From Anadara kagoshimensis (lineage: Eukaryota; Mollusca; Bivalvia; Arcoida; Arcidae), in the NCBI GenBank assembly GCA_021292105.1, contig CM037863.1, positions 4,406,056 through 4,470,055 of the forward strand: DNA of 64,000 nucleotides, written 5' to 3'. Position numbers and translations under genes: made by a program. Numbering within the stretch: the stretch's first letter is position 1; every line of letters begins with the position of its first letter. The notes beneath the pieces are model-generated. The model ran no database searches. It was given only the letters and a program-made list of their open reading frames with translations, and was not told the origin of the DNA. This document shows positions 13,855-24,207 of the stretch, one piece after another.

Positions 13855-15205
13855 TTAATGGTGATGCGTTGATTTTGCTGACGCTGAATATGACATCCAA
13901 GTTTGTTCATTAACACCGTATTTCAGAACTGGAGAGTTCCTACAGCAAAAACAACAAAACACGGATTTGAGAGAGTCCCGTACAAAATGTCGGAATTTAT
14001 CGTTAAAAAATCCATAAATAAATGGATTAACGACGCTGTTTATAATCCAGGACCGTATTCCAATCTCCACAGGACAAACTCGGCTGTGGATAAATCAGCC
14101 ACGACATCCAGATCTGTCAGGGTTATCCACAGGAATAAAACAAGGTAGGGCAAAAAACTTACTATAAAACCGACGGTTATCGCTAGGGAAATAAAAGTGT
14201 ATTTCCTAGTATGTAAGTTAAAAGCTTCCCTTTTCTTTTGGCGATAACTTCTTAATGTTTTTCTTTCTCTTCTATAAATGTTTTCTTTTTCGACTTCCTA
14301 CTGTTGTATGGGATTTCTGAACTGTTTATTTCACTTCCCACCGTTATCTCGGAATTTGCCGTGTTTTCAATGTTGATATTGTTTTCATTTTGAATACTAT
14401 TTTCTCCATTTCTTTCCATATCACTTTTTGTATTTGATAAATCGACATTGCTCTTCATTTTCTGATCAAAATTTTCTGTTGGATGTTTTGATGTTGGTGA
14501 TAAAGTTGGATGATGTTGCGTTTCTTGATGGTCCCGGAATCGTTTCTGAGTTCTCATCAATTGTCTAACCACCAATATATATATTACAGTTAAAGAAATT
14601 GAAGATATGATAAAAACGAGAAATAATAACCCGTGATAAATCGTCACATATAAAGCAATGTTTTCATCTTTCATAGCTGTACAATCATGGCCGATAACCC
14701 CATTAGCAACGGTTATGTTTACGTCATTAACGGTGTAGAAAACCAAACTTGGCCACGATAAAAACAGTCCTGTTACTATGACGACCACGACAATGACTCT
14801 AGTCATCTGATTTGTCACTTGCTTCTGTAAAGGTTTACATATTTTCCGAAATCTGTCTGCAGCGATAGCGAGTAAAAACAATCCGGAAGTCATTGTTGCA
14901 AAGTAATTTATAAAACGGAGGAACTTACATGCACCGGAACTCGGAAAACTGTAAAATTCTACCAAGTCGACAATTTCCATGGGGATAGATATACAGCACA
15001 CAATTAAATCAAAAACTGCCAAACAGACAATGAAGGTAAATGAAGGTGTCTGTTTAAGTTTGCAGCCATAAAAAATAACCACAAACGGATTACCCAGAAT
15101 TCCTAAAAGACTGTACATACAGACAATGGCTATAACCGGCGACAGAGTTTTAGATATCTCGTCGCTAAAATCGCGTGGATCAGAAGAATTTGTGTTCAGA
15201 TGCAT
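13855..15205 (-). CDS. Rhodopsin-family (class A) GPCR 1, frameshifted in two places
   Basis: A seven-helix receptor for an unknown ligand, predicted at the plasma membrane. The first 317 codons (15205 to 14252) carry an N-terminus with an N-glycosylation site (NSS), TM1 with GNP, TM2, the TM3 cysteine in GACKF, the DRY-like triplet ADRFRK near residue 117, TM4 (WPS), the ECL2 cysteine (HDC), TM5 and a polar ICL3. Reading then stops at KEKH. Shifting frame gives TM6 (VGFIVSFLPYLVLF). A second shift gives TM7 (INSVVNPFIYGFF) and a CCFCC palmitoylation-type tail ending near 13855. Each shift is a single missing base: near 14252-14262 at an A5 run, and near 14070. Adding two bases makes 1353 nt, or 450 aa. 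It is clearly paralogous to the intact gene at 38199-40226. The start was chosen for alignment with that paralogue and an A at -3. It is either a recent pseudogene or a sequencing-error case. Confidence 0.85.
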
Positions 15206-15449
15206 TATTTGTCTTTATCGCCTAATCTCCATCGGTTTCTGACGATCCTGAAAAAATAAATAAATAAGAACAATTTATGAAAACATCGTTTTTGAAATTC
15301 TAACAGAAATGTGAAGTGTTTACCGTCATTTTAGTGTCAGGAAAGCTTATTCTCATCATTCTATCAGGAATCAGAAACATACGATGACACAGAAACGACA
15401 AAACTTTTGTTTTATGCGCGGATGTATGTTCATATGTGTGTTCGTAGTA

Positions 15450-15630
15450 ATTACATATTATACCAGTTTTAATTTTACAGCACCAGACGACCGTTTCGGA
15501 ATACAATTCCTCATCAGTAGTGCTTGGACCAAAATTATTTTGAAGATTCTGAAAAGGTACCCAAAGGACCAAAATATATTTTACAAATTAAGCTAAGGAA
15601 ATACTTTGCATGAGGAGTATACCTTAGTTT
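15450..15630 (+). repeat. Dispersed repeat A, copy 2
   Basis: It contains ATTACATATTATACCAG, TTTTAATTTTACAGCACCAG, ATACAATTCCTCATCAG, TGCTTGGACCAAAA and GGAGTATACCTTAG in the same order as the copy at 27109-27311. It lies just upstream of GPCR 1, but nothing indicates that it is part of that gene. Confidence 0.7.
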
Positions 15631-15681
15631 TTAAGAAATTTCAACTTTTAACTTGCAGGAAATTTAGACAATTATAGCATT

Positions 15682-15801
15682 GTCATGTGCTGTTTTTGAA
15701 TTTCTATTAAAATAATGCATTCAAAAACAGCACATGACAACTTTGTCGTGTGCTGTTTTTGAATGCATTATTTTAATAGAAATTCAAAAACAGCACATGA
15801 C
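15682..15801. repeat. 57-bp-arm near-perfect palindrome with nested symmetry
   Basis: The left arm 15682-15738 and right arm 15745-15801 are reverse complements over 57 bp with a single mismatch (GTCA against GTCG), separated by the 6-bp loop AACTTT. Each arm is itself a small inverted repeat: TGTGCTGTTTTTGAAT at one end and ATTCAAAAACAGCACA at the other. The 120 bp can therefore fold as one long hairpin or as two side-by-side hairpins. Confidence 0.95.
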
Positions 15802-16608
15802 ACTATATTTCTGACAATAATACGAAATTATTGCCTACTGAGTTTGTGATATCCTCGGGGCACCATCCACCAGCAGAGATATCGGCTCATGGGTTTAAAT
15901 TACATAGTATACATATTATGTATTTTTTCTATTTTTACGTAGGCATGTACGTATTAACTCTTTATGCCGTACATAAGTAATAAGCAAAACATATTTTTAT
16001 GTGTATGTTTTGTGTCACTTCTGTGTCACCGTAGACACATTTCCCGTAAAAACATTTTTTCCCGGGACGATTTTACTCTAATTATACCAAGTACATGAAA
16101 AAAAAAAAAAAAAAACACTATATCACGTCATTCCCATTAACAGAAGGTACGTGATGCACATATATCTCCTCGCCTTGTCTGTAATTTGTACGGTGCCTGA
16201 TTCAGACCATGCAGAAAAAAATATTTCCACGCACGAACTTTTATGCGTGCATGCGGAAATCTTTATCATTTGATACTCAGGAACATAAAGGACCATACTC
16301 CGGTTTCACATTAATCATTCCTTAACTAAGCTTTTTCTAATTTTAATCGAACTTCATATGCAAATTTTGACAAAAGTAAATAGCTTGGAGCGATCTCAGA
16401 AATGAAACCATAAACCTTCTGAATATCTTGAAAAGTATTTTTTAAATTAATGTTTTCTACATTTTTAAAAGCTATGAAAAATCATAGTTCAGGATACTTA
16501 AAGATTCTGAAACTGACCTCGGGTTTTTGTTTTGAGATTTGATTTTAAGAAATACGGCATGGCAGTAATATCCGTAAATCTAAGAGTAATTTTTAATTAT
16601 CATTTAAA
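15802..16608. other. AT-rich intergenic DNA with a possible old dispersed repeat
   Basis: No gene is visible. An A18 tract lies near 16098. The stretch 16295-16535 begins with ACTCCGGTTTCACA and ATTCCTTAACTAAG and ends with GATTCTGAAACTGACCTCGG. This resembles the outer blocks at 37690-38090, so it may be a decayed inverted-repeat element. That link is weak. Confidence 0.4.
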
Positions 16609-16719
16609 TACAGTACAGGCCTGTCTTAAGTTTAATACTAAGCTAACGAATTAATCCAGAGTAGACAGCTCATCTTGGTCAATATGTACATTGTATCTTG
16701 ATAACTTTTCAACAGCTGT
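16609..16719 (+). mobile_element. MITE 1 left-end fragment
   Basis: It begins TACAGTACAGGCCTGTC and continues TAATACTAAGCTAACGAATT, matching the left terminus seen at 46108, 46522 and 60666. It has no right terminus of its own, since the next left end starts at 16720. It is truncated or duplicated. Confidence 0.75.
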
Positions 16720-17322
16720 TACAGTACAGGCCTGTCAAAAGTTTAACACTGGGCTTACAAAATGGAGTCACCGAGTGGTCGAGATATTGATAGCTGGTGA
16801 ACCGAAAGCTGCTGAAATGTACGTAACAGCTGCCAAAAATGCTCTTGATATATAGGTAACGAGAAAAGACTGAGATATAAGCTGTTCATTTGGTACTGAT
16901 TTCATCAGCTTACTATTAAACATTCGACAGGTCCGTACTGTGGGTAACGAGAAAAGACTGAGATATAAGCTGTTCGTTTGGTACCGATTTCATTAGCTTA
17001 GTATTAAACATTCGACAGGTCCGTACTGTGGGCAACAAGAAAAGACTGAGATATAAGCTGTTCATTTGGTACTGATTTCATTAGCTTAGTATTAATCATT
17101 CGACAGGTCCGTACTGTGGGTAACGAGAAAAGACTGAGATATAAGCTGTTCATTTGGTACTGATTTCATCAGCTTAGTATTAAACATTCGACAGGTCTGT
17201 ACTGTATTCATCTCCTGGAAGTTTTTTTAACACAAGTTGTGCAAAATTTTGGCAACTCTACAGCCGATCTTTGAGTCCTTTTTGTCAGCCAACTGTTTAA
17301 CGTTCGACAGGTCCGTATTGTA
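16720..17322 (+). mobile_element. MITE 1 copy with right end amplified as an 88-bp tandem repeat
   Basis: The left terminus (TACAGTACAGGCCTGTC then AAAAGTTTAACACTGGG) starts at 16720. An 88-bp unit begins at 16855 and repeats at 16943, 17031 and 17119. Every unit starts GGTAACGAGAAAAGACTGAG (GGCAACAAG in the third) and ends in the element's right terminus, ATTCGACAGGTCCGTACTGT. A further right terminus (TTCGACAGGTCCGTATTGTA) closes the structure at 17300-17322. MITE 1 copies without the amplification are about 215-235 bp. Confidence 0.85.
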
Positions 17323-17771
17323 GTTTAAAAACATAAAGAAAGATCTGTCATCAATTTGACCCCCATCAGACCTTAACGAAACACGTAAAATATCAGATAA
17401 CCGTAATCAGATTAAATACGATATATTATAAATGCTTTTCTGACACTCGTTACTTATCGATTATTTATTAAATCAGGGTTTATGAGCCATTTTATGAACC
17501 AATTAAATTTTAAATGTTCATCAACCGTAGATTTTTTCATTATCAAGTTTATGAACCATTTTTTAAAAATGTTAATCAACTATAAATTGTGTTTTAATGT
17601 TTCGTGTTAACTAGCAGTCTTTCAGTCATGGTACAAAAATGCCATGGTATTTATTATAGATTCTGTAGTTTAAGAAGCGCTTGACCCAGTTTTCTGTATT
17701 GGACAAGAATTTTGACAGTCATTTTTGACAACTTTAACTTTTGGGGTTCGATCTCTACTTAACTACACCCC
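17323..17771. other. AT-rich spacer, no feature seen
   Basis: No reading frame of note and no terminal repeats were recognised. There is a loose duplication of TTTATGAGCCATTTTATGA and TTTATGAACCATTTTTTAA at 17480 and 17550. Confidence 0.5.
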
Positions 17772-20700
17772 CAGATAACGGTACTCGTGTACCAAGCAAG
17801 ACATAAAAATTGGCAATATGAGATTGACAGTGCCGTGACAGAAAAGATAATGGGATAGTACGTGTAACGTAAATAACAGTGTCGTGACAGAACAAGATAA
17901 CAGGACAGTGCGTGTAACGTAAATAACAGTGTCGTGACAGAACAAGATAACGGGACAGTACGTGTAACGTAAATTACAGTGTCGTGACAGAACAAGATAA
18001 CGGGACAGTACGTGTAACGTAAATTACAGTGTCGTGACAGAACAAGATAACGGGACAGTACGTGTAACGTAAATTACAATGACGTGACAGAACAAGATAA
18101 GGGGACAGTACGTGTTACGTAAATTACAGTGTCGTGACAGAACAAGATAACGGGACAGTGCGTGTAACGTAAATTACAGTGTCGTGACAGAACAAGATAA
18201 TGGGACAGTAAGTGTTACGTAAATTACAATGTCGTGACAGAACAAGATAAGGGGACAGTACGTGTAACGTAAATTATAGTGTCGTGACAGAACAAGATAA
18301 CGGGACAGTGCGTGTAACGTAAATTACAGTGTCGTGACAGAACAAGATAACGGGACAGTACGTGTTACGTAAATTACAGTGTCGTGACAGAACAAGATAA
18401 CGGGACAGTACGTGTTACGTAAATTACAGTGTCGTGACAGAACAAGATAACGGGACAGTACGTGTAACGCAAATTACAGTGTCGTGACAGAACAATATAA
18501 CGGGACAGTACGTGTAACGTAAATTACAGTGTCGTGACAGAACAAGATAACGGGACAGTACGTGTTCCGTAAATAACAGTGTCGTGACAGAACAAAGAAC
18601 AAGGTAACGCGACAGCACGTGTAACGTAAATTACAGTGTCGTGACAGAACAAAGAACAAGATAACGGGACAGTGCGTGTAACGTAAATTACAGTGTCGTG
18701 ACAGAACAAGATAACGGGACAGTACGTGTAATGTAAATTACAGTGTCGTGACAGAACAAGATAACGGAACAGTACGTGTTACGTAAATAACAGTGTCGTG
18801 ACAGAACAAAGAACAAGATAACGGGACAGTGCGTGTAACGTAAATTACAGTGTCGTGACAGAACAATATAACGGGACAGTACGTGTAACGTAAATTACAG
18901 TGTCGTGACAGAACAAGATAACGGGACAGTACGTGTTACGTAAATAACAGTGTCGTGACAGAACAAAGAACAAGATAACGGGACAGTGCGTGTAACGTAA
19001 ATTACAGTGTCGTGACAGAACAAGATAACGGGACAGTACGTGTAACGTAAATTACAGTGTCGTGACAGAACAAGATAACGCGACAGTACGTGTTACGTAA
19101 ATAACAGTGTCGTGACAGAACAAAGAACAAGATAACGGGACAGTGCGTGTAACGTAAATTACAGTGTCGTGACAGAACAAGATAACGGGACAGTACGTGT
19201 AACGTAAATTACAGTGTCGTGACAGAACAAGATAACGGGGCAGTACGTGTAACGTAAATTACAGTGTCGTGACAGAACAAGATAACGGGACAGTACGTGT
19301 AACGTAAATTACAGTGTCGTGACAGAACAAAGAACAAGATAACGGGACAGTGCGTGTAACGTAAATTACAGTGTCGTGACAGAACAAGATAACGGGACAG
19401 TACGTGTAACGTAAATTACAGTGTCGTGACAAAACAAGATAACGGGACAGTACGTGTAACGTAAATTACAATATCGTGACAGAACAAGATAACGGGGCAG
19501 TACGTGTAACGTAAATTACAATATCGTGACAGAACAAGATAACGGGACAGTACGTGTAACGCAAATTACAGTGTCGTGACATAACAAGATAAGGGGACAG
19601 TGCGTGTAACGTAAATTACAGTGTCGTGACAGAACAAGATAACGGGGCAGTACGTGTAACGTAAATAACAGTGTCGTGACATAACAAGATAACGGGACAG
19701 TACGTGTAACGTATATTACAATGTCGTGACAGAACAAGATAACGGGGCAGTACGTGTAACGTAAATAACAGTGTCGTGACAGAACAAGATAACGGGACAG
19801 TACGTGTAACGTAAATTACAGTGTCGTGACATAACAAGATAACGGGACAGTACGTGTAACGTAAATTATAGTGTCGTGACAGAACAAGATAAAGGGACAG
19901 TACGTGTAACGCAAATTACAGTGTCGTGACAAAACAAGATAACGGGACAGTACGTGTAACGCAAATTACAGTGTCGTGACATAACAAGATAACGGGGCAG
20001 TACGTGTAACGTAAATTACAGTGTTGTGACAAAACAAGATAACGGGACAGTACGTGTAACGTAAATTACAATGTCGTGACAGAACAAGATAAGGCGACAG
20101 TACGTGTAACGCAAATAACAGTGTCGTGACAAAACAAGATAACGAGACAGTACGTGTAACGTAAATAACAGTGTCGTGACAAAACAAGATAACGGGATAG
20201 TACCTGTAACGTAAATTACAGTGTCGTGACAAAACAAGATAACGGGACAGTACGTGTAACGTAAATAACAGTGTCGTGACAAAACAAGATAACGGGATAG
20301 TACGTGTAACGTAAATTACAGTGTTGTGACAAAACAAGATAACGGGACAGTGCGTGTAACGTAAATTACAGTGTCGTGACAAAACAAGATAACGGGACAG
20401 TGCGTGTAACGTAAATTACAGTGTCGTGACAGAACAAGATAACGGGACAGTACGTGTAACGTAAATTACAGTGTCGTGACAAAACAAGATAACGGGACAG
20501 TGCGTGTAACGTAAATTACAGTGTCGTGACAGAACAAGATAACGGGACAGTACGTGCAACGCAAATTACAGTGTCGTGACATAACAAGATAAGGGGACAG
20601 TACGTGTAACGCAAATTACAGTGTCGTGACAAAACAAGATAACGGGACAGTACGTGTAACGTAAATTACAGTGTCGTGACACAACAAGATAACGGGATAG

Positions 20701-21316
20701 TACGTGTAACGTAAATTACAGTGTCGTGACAAAACAAGATAACAGGACAGTACGTGTAACGTAAATTACAGTGTCGTGACAGAACAAGATAATGGGGCAG
20801 TACGTGTAACGTAAATTACAGTGTCGTGACAGAACAAGATAACGGGACAGTACGTGTAACGTAAATTACAGTGTCGTGACAGAACAAGATAATGGGGCAG
20901 TACGTGTAACGTAAATTACAGTGTCGTGACAGAACAAGATAACGGGACAGTACGTGTAACGTAAATTACAGTGTCGTGACAGAACAAGATAACGGGACAG
21001 TACGTGTAACGTAAATTACAGTGTCGTGAGAGAACAAGATAACGCGACAGTACGTGTAACGTAAATTACAGTGTCGTGACAGAACAAGATAAGGGGACAG
21101 TACGTGTTACGTAAATTACAGTGTCGTGACAGAACAAGATAACGGGACAGTACGTGTAACGTAAATTACAGTGTCGTGACAGAACAAGATAAGGGGACAG
21201 TACGTGTAACGTAAATTACAATGTCGTGACAGAACAAGATAAGGGGACAGTACGTGTAACGTAAATTACAGTGTCGTGACAGAACAAGATAAAAGGACAG
21301 TACGTGTAACGTAAAA
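17772..21316. repeat. 50-bp satellite array
   Basis: About 70 copies of a 50-bp unit containing CAGTGTCGTGACAGAACAAG, ATAACGGGACAGTACGTGTA and ACGTAAATTA. Common variants are GTGCGTG, TGTTACG, AATAACAG and ACAAAACAAG. The first units (17772-17900) are the most diverged. Minus-strand peptides such as VILFCHDTVIYVTRTV are translations of the unit and are not genes. The copies are direct with no unique spacers, so this is not a CRISPR-like array. Confidence 0.97.
18590..19345. repeat. Higher-order structure in the 50-bp satellite: 7-bp insertion, 157-bp period
   Basis: Some units carry an extra AGAACAA (ACAGAACAAAGAACAAGATA). These occur near 18592, 18648, 18801, 18958, 19115 and 19322. The 18801/18958/19115 set is spaced exactly 157 bp apart (three units plus 7 bp), and the TGTTACG variant falls at the same place in each. 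A trimer therefore amplified as a block. The 19322 copy follows at 207 bp. Confidence 0.8.
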
Positions 21317-21387
21317 TCATACTGCTTATTACGGAGATGTCCATTAATTTTAAAGAATCACATGTCTTAGATACCGAATGCAATTTG

Positions 21388-21416
21388 AGCCCCCCACCCC
21401 CCCCCCCCCTCCTGCC
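21388..21416. repeat. C-rich tract
   Basis: A run of C interrupted once by A and followed by CTCC, giving a G-rich tract on the minus strand that could form a G-quadruplex. It lies just past the end of the 50-bp satellite. Confidence 0.7.
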
Positions 21417-21630
21417 TTGTCTACAGGCCTGGAAAATGAACGGAAAGTCAATAAATCGTGTCAAAACAGGTCTAAATCAACATGGTCCAAATAAAAAAGT
21501 AGTGCACTACCGTCTGTTGTTGTTTTTTTCCCCATTTATTATCGTCCTTCTAAGAACAAGTATAATACAAGAATGTTTGGTCTCCCCATGAGGTTACATC
21601 TCTTAATAACCCTTCGTTATATCTAACCAA

Positions 21631-21998
21631 GAGGCCGCGGTGGCCTAATGGATAAGACGCCAATCTTCAAATCCAGGGTCTCTCACCGCTGCGAGTTCGA
21701 GTCTCGCTCGGACCACATGTGTGAAAGTGAATTTTCCTTGCATTTGGCCTTTACTGATTCATCTGGTATCAGTATAATGGACTGGGAGAGTGATACGCTT
21801 GTCTGCGGCGTACTGACTCTGTGAGCTAGCACGGCAAAGTCGCCCCGAGTGCGCGCTAGTACAAGGCAGACAATACAGCACACTTGCACTTCAAATACAT
21901 ATACAAAATTGTTCATAGATTAATCCATAGAGATTAATGAATTAGTTCTCGTCGCAAATAGCTGACAAATTGCTGATGCGACGTTAAGCATCACTCAA
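21631..21998 (+). mobile_element. tRNA-derived SINE, family 1, full length
   Basis: It starts GAGGCCGCGGTGGCCTAATG and has a B box, GAGTTCGAGTCTCGC, better preserved than in the 12990 copy. The body holds TGGTATCAGTATAATGG and GTGCGCGCTAGTACAAGG, and the tail GCGACGTTAAGCATCACTC. CTAACCAA occurs on both sides (21623-21630 and 21999-22006) and may be an 8-bp target duplication, although the tail itself is CAAC-rich. Confidence 0.9.
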
Positions 21999-22084
21999 CT
22001 AACCAATCTTATGTCTTTCCCACTTGGGAACTGAAGTATAACAATATCACTGATATAAACCGCTTATAATAACAGGCCATGTAC

Positions 22085-22108
22085 ATGTAACAACTCCTTA
22101 TGAACTTC
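22085..22108 (+). mobile_element. MITE 3 terminal fragment
   Basis: TGTAACAACTCCTTATGAAC resembles the terminus TGTAACAACTCCTAATGAAG of the intact copy at 43438-43653. It directly abuts the 3' end of a minus-strand family 3 SINE. Confidence 0.5.
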
Positions 22109-22428
22109 AACGTCCCAGTCAAGAATATTTAATACTTATATCGAGACGTCGCCAGCTATAGGCGAAAGTGCAGACATTTTGCCTGTGCCTTGCGCTTATG
22201 GCATTATACAGCAGGGTTCTCTATCGTGTCAAGAATACCGTGACACGGGACATCGTTTATTTTAAGTTCCCATCCGAAAGAACCGTGATTTTCATTTCGT
22301 AATGCCGTGTACTTGGCGAAAGAACAGTCACTACCCACTTTCAAGTCTAGGGTCAGACCCGGTCGTGGTTTGAACCCATGCATATGACCTCCAACTTACG
22401 GAGCGAGAACTCTTCTAACTGAGGACTT
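22109..22428 (-). mobile_element. tRNA-derived SINE, family 3
   Basis: On the minus strand it has the tRNA-like head (degenerate A box near 22420, B-box-like region near 22370), then CCGGGTCTGACCC, AAGTGGGTAGTGACTGTTC, CGGCATTACGAAATG-type sequence, AACGATGTCCCGTGTCACGG, CCCTGCTGTATAATGCC and the tail CTTGACTGGGACGTTG. The same blocks occur at 27611, 35187 and 46633. It is mobilised by a LINE partner; this copy is probably immobile. Confidence 0.85.
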
Positions 22429-22489
22429 CATTAGTCGTCGAGATTTTCCTTAAATTAATTAAAGAATTCCTGATAATATTTTTGGAATT

Positions 22490-22640
22490 ATAAATAAAAC
22501 ATTTTTGAGAAAACTAAATACAACTGTTTTAAGTGATCTTCAAAAGGATACCTTATGTTCCTGATATGTGGGAAAAAAATTATTAAGATTTCAAATTAAA
22601 AAAAGTTTTATTGAATGAATCATTAAGAAACTGGGGTCAG
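22490..22640. repeat. Possible dispersed inverted-repeat fragment
   Basis: CTGATATGTGGGAAAAAAAT, then TTATTAAGATTT and GAAACTGGGGTCAG, resembles blocks at 37835-37915 and 37995-38090 (AATATTTGGGAAATTAAC, then ATTAAGATATA and a GAAACTGGAGTC or AAACCGGAGT end). The function is unknown. Confidence 0.4.
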
Positions 22641-22689
22641 TATTTATAAATAATGAGAAGTTATTGCGGAATGCGAAAACAAAAACGTC

Positions 22690-22696
<7 letters not shown>

Positions 22697-22756
<60 letters not shown>

Positions 22757-22849
22757 CGTGTGTGTAAGAGAGAGTATGTTTGTAAGTGTACGCACGCCAG
22801 AAGACGTTGAGAGAGAGAGAGAGAGTGAGTGTGTGTGTGTTTGTGTACG

Positions 22850-22897
<48 letters not shown>

Positions 22898-22944
22898 GTG
22901 TGTGAGAGAGAGTGTGTATGTAAGTGTACGCAAACCAGAAGACG

Positions 22945-23035
<91 letters not shown>

Positions 23036-23049
23036 CGTGTGGGTGAGCG

Positions 23050-23093
<44 letters not shown>

Positions 23094-23129
23094 TGTGTGT
23101 ACGTGTGTGTGTACGCACGCCAGAAGACG

Positions 23130-23170
<41 letters not shown>

Positions 23171-23219
23171 CGTATGTGTGAGCGAGCATGTACGTGTATG
23201 TGTACGCACGCCAGTAGAC

Positions 23220-23269
<50 letters not shown>

Positions 23270-23337
23270 CGTGTGTGTGAGCGAGCGTGTGTGTGTGAGA
23301 GAGTGTGTGTGTATGTGTACGCACGCCAGAAGACGTT

Positions 23338-23385
<48 letters not shown>
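22697..23385. repeat. Compound GA/GT microsatellite with embedded minisatellite
   Basis: Long (GA)n and (GT)n runs are separated by a recurring unique block: TACGCACGCCAGAAGACGTT near 22787 and again near 22926 (variant), 23109, 23200 (variant) and 23316. ATTACGTGTG follows most (GA)n runs. The whole is a minisatellite of irregular 90-180-bp period whose units differ in microsatellite length. Apparent proteins made of SL or RE repeats on either strand are translations of it. Confidence 0.93.
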
Positions 23386-23387
<2 letters not shown>

Positions 23388-23679
23388 TCATCGTCATTGT
23401 GATGATGAACCACAGACATACATGTATTTTTATTTTAATGTACGCTTCTTTGTATGGGCTAAAAAACCGCTCGATTCTCCTCTCTTTTCTTTGAAATGGT
23501 GACATTGGTTATATTTTCTTGTCCCCCAATACTTACTTATACCACATATTCGGATACCTGAAGGAAGAGACCTCGCCGTGCTCAACTCGCCCTCTGTGAA
23601 TCACCGTCAACATATGGAACCTTATTTTCTCTCAATTAAGATTTGCAGGGTATGAATATTTCATGGGAAGGGGAGGGTT

Positions 23680-23918
23680 TGGTTGGTTGAATGTTGATTA
23701 ACGTCGCACCAGGAATTTTTCAGCTATTTGCGACGAGAACTATTTTATTAATCTCTATATAAATGAATTAATCTATGAACAAGTTTATGTATGCATGTAA
23801 AGAGTGAGTGTGTTGCCTTGTACTAGCGCACACTCAGGACTACTTTAACGTGCTAGATCATAGAGTCGGTATGCCGCAGACCCTGGATTTGTCCTAACCA
23901 TTAGGCCACCGCGGCCTC
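23680..23918 (-). mobile_element. tRNA-derived SINE, family 1, internally deleted
   Basis: The minus strand runs from GAGGCCGCGGTGGCCTAATG at 23918 to the tail GACGTTAATCAACATTCAAC at 23680. The B box and the middle block with TGGTATCAGTATAATGG are missing: the head joins directly to GTCTGCGGCATACCGACTC. Confidence 0.85.
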
Positions 23919-24040
23919 AATGGGGATATTTTCCCCACAGCCACCCACAAGATGTGAGGAATCTAATGCGTAGAACCTAAATGCATAATACACAGAAACT
24001 TCAAGTGAGTTTAAATGCATGCACCCGATATTTACTGTCC

Positions 24041-24200
24041 AACCTGCCTTAAAGGCCGCCTCTATATAAGGGCCACCTGCTTATAAAGGGCAATATAGTT
24101 GTTTCCGAATTGTTCTTTATTCATATTATTTGAACCTGTATATAAAGGTCACCTTTACTGCTTACTTTGGGTGGCCTTTATAGACAGGTGTGACTATATT
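24041..24200. mobile_element. Short inverted-repeat element 4 (ACCTGCCTTAAAGG ends)
   Basis: It begins AACCTGCCTTAAAGGCCGCC and ends GGTGGCCTTTATAGACAGGT, which is an imperfect terminal inverted repeat of about 20 bp. A similar element lies at 36828-36986, and a tandem cluster of related units is at 57415-59260. It is non-coding and probably a MITE. Confidence 0.65.
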
Positions 24201-24207
24201 AATATTG

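Noticed and set aside
17772..21316. Regularly spaced 50-bp repeats considered as a CRISPR-like array
   Set aside because: There are no unique spacers; the whole 50 bp is repeated, and the genome is metazoan.
22591..23505. 300-codon frame rich in SLSL and THTH
   Set aside because: It is a translation of GA and GT microsatellites.
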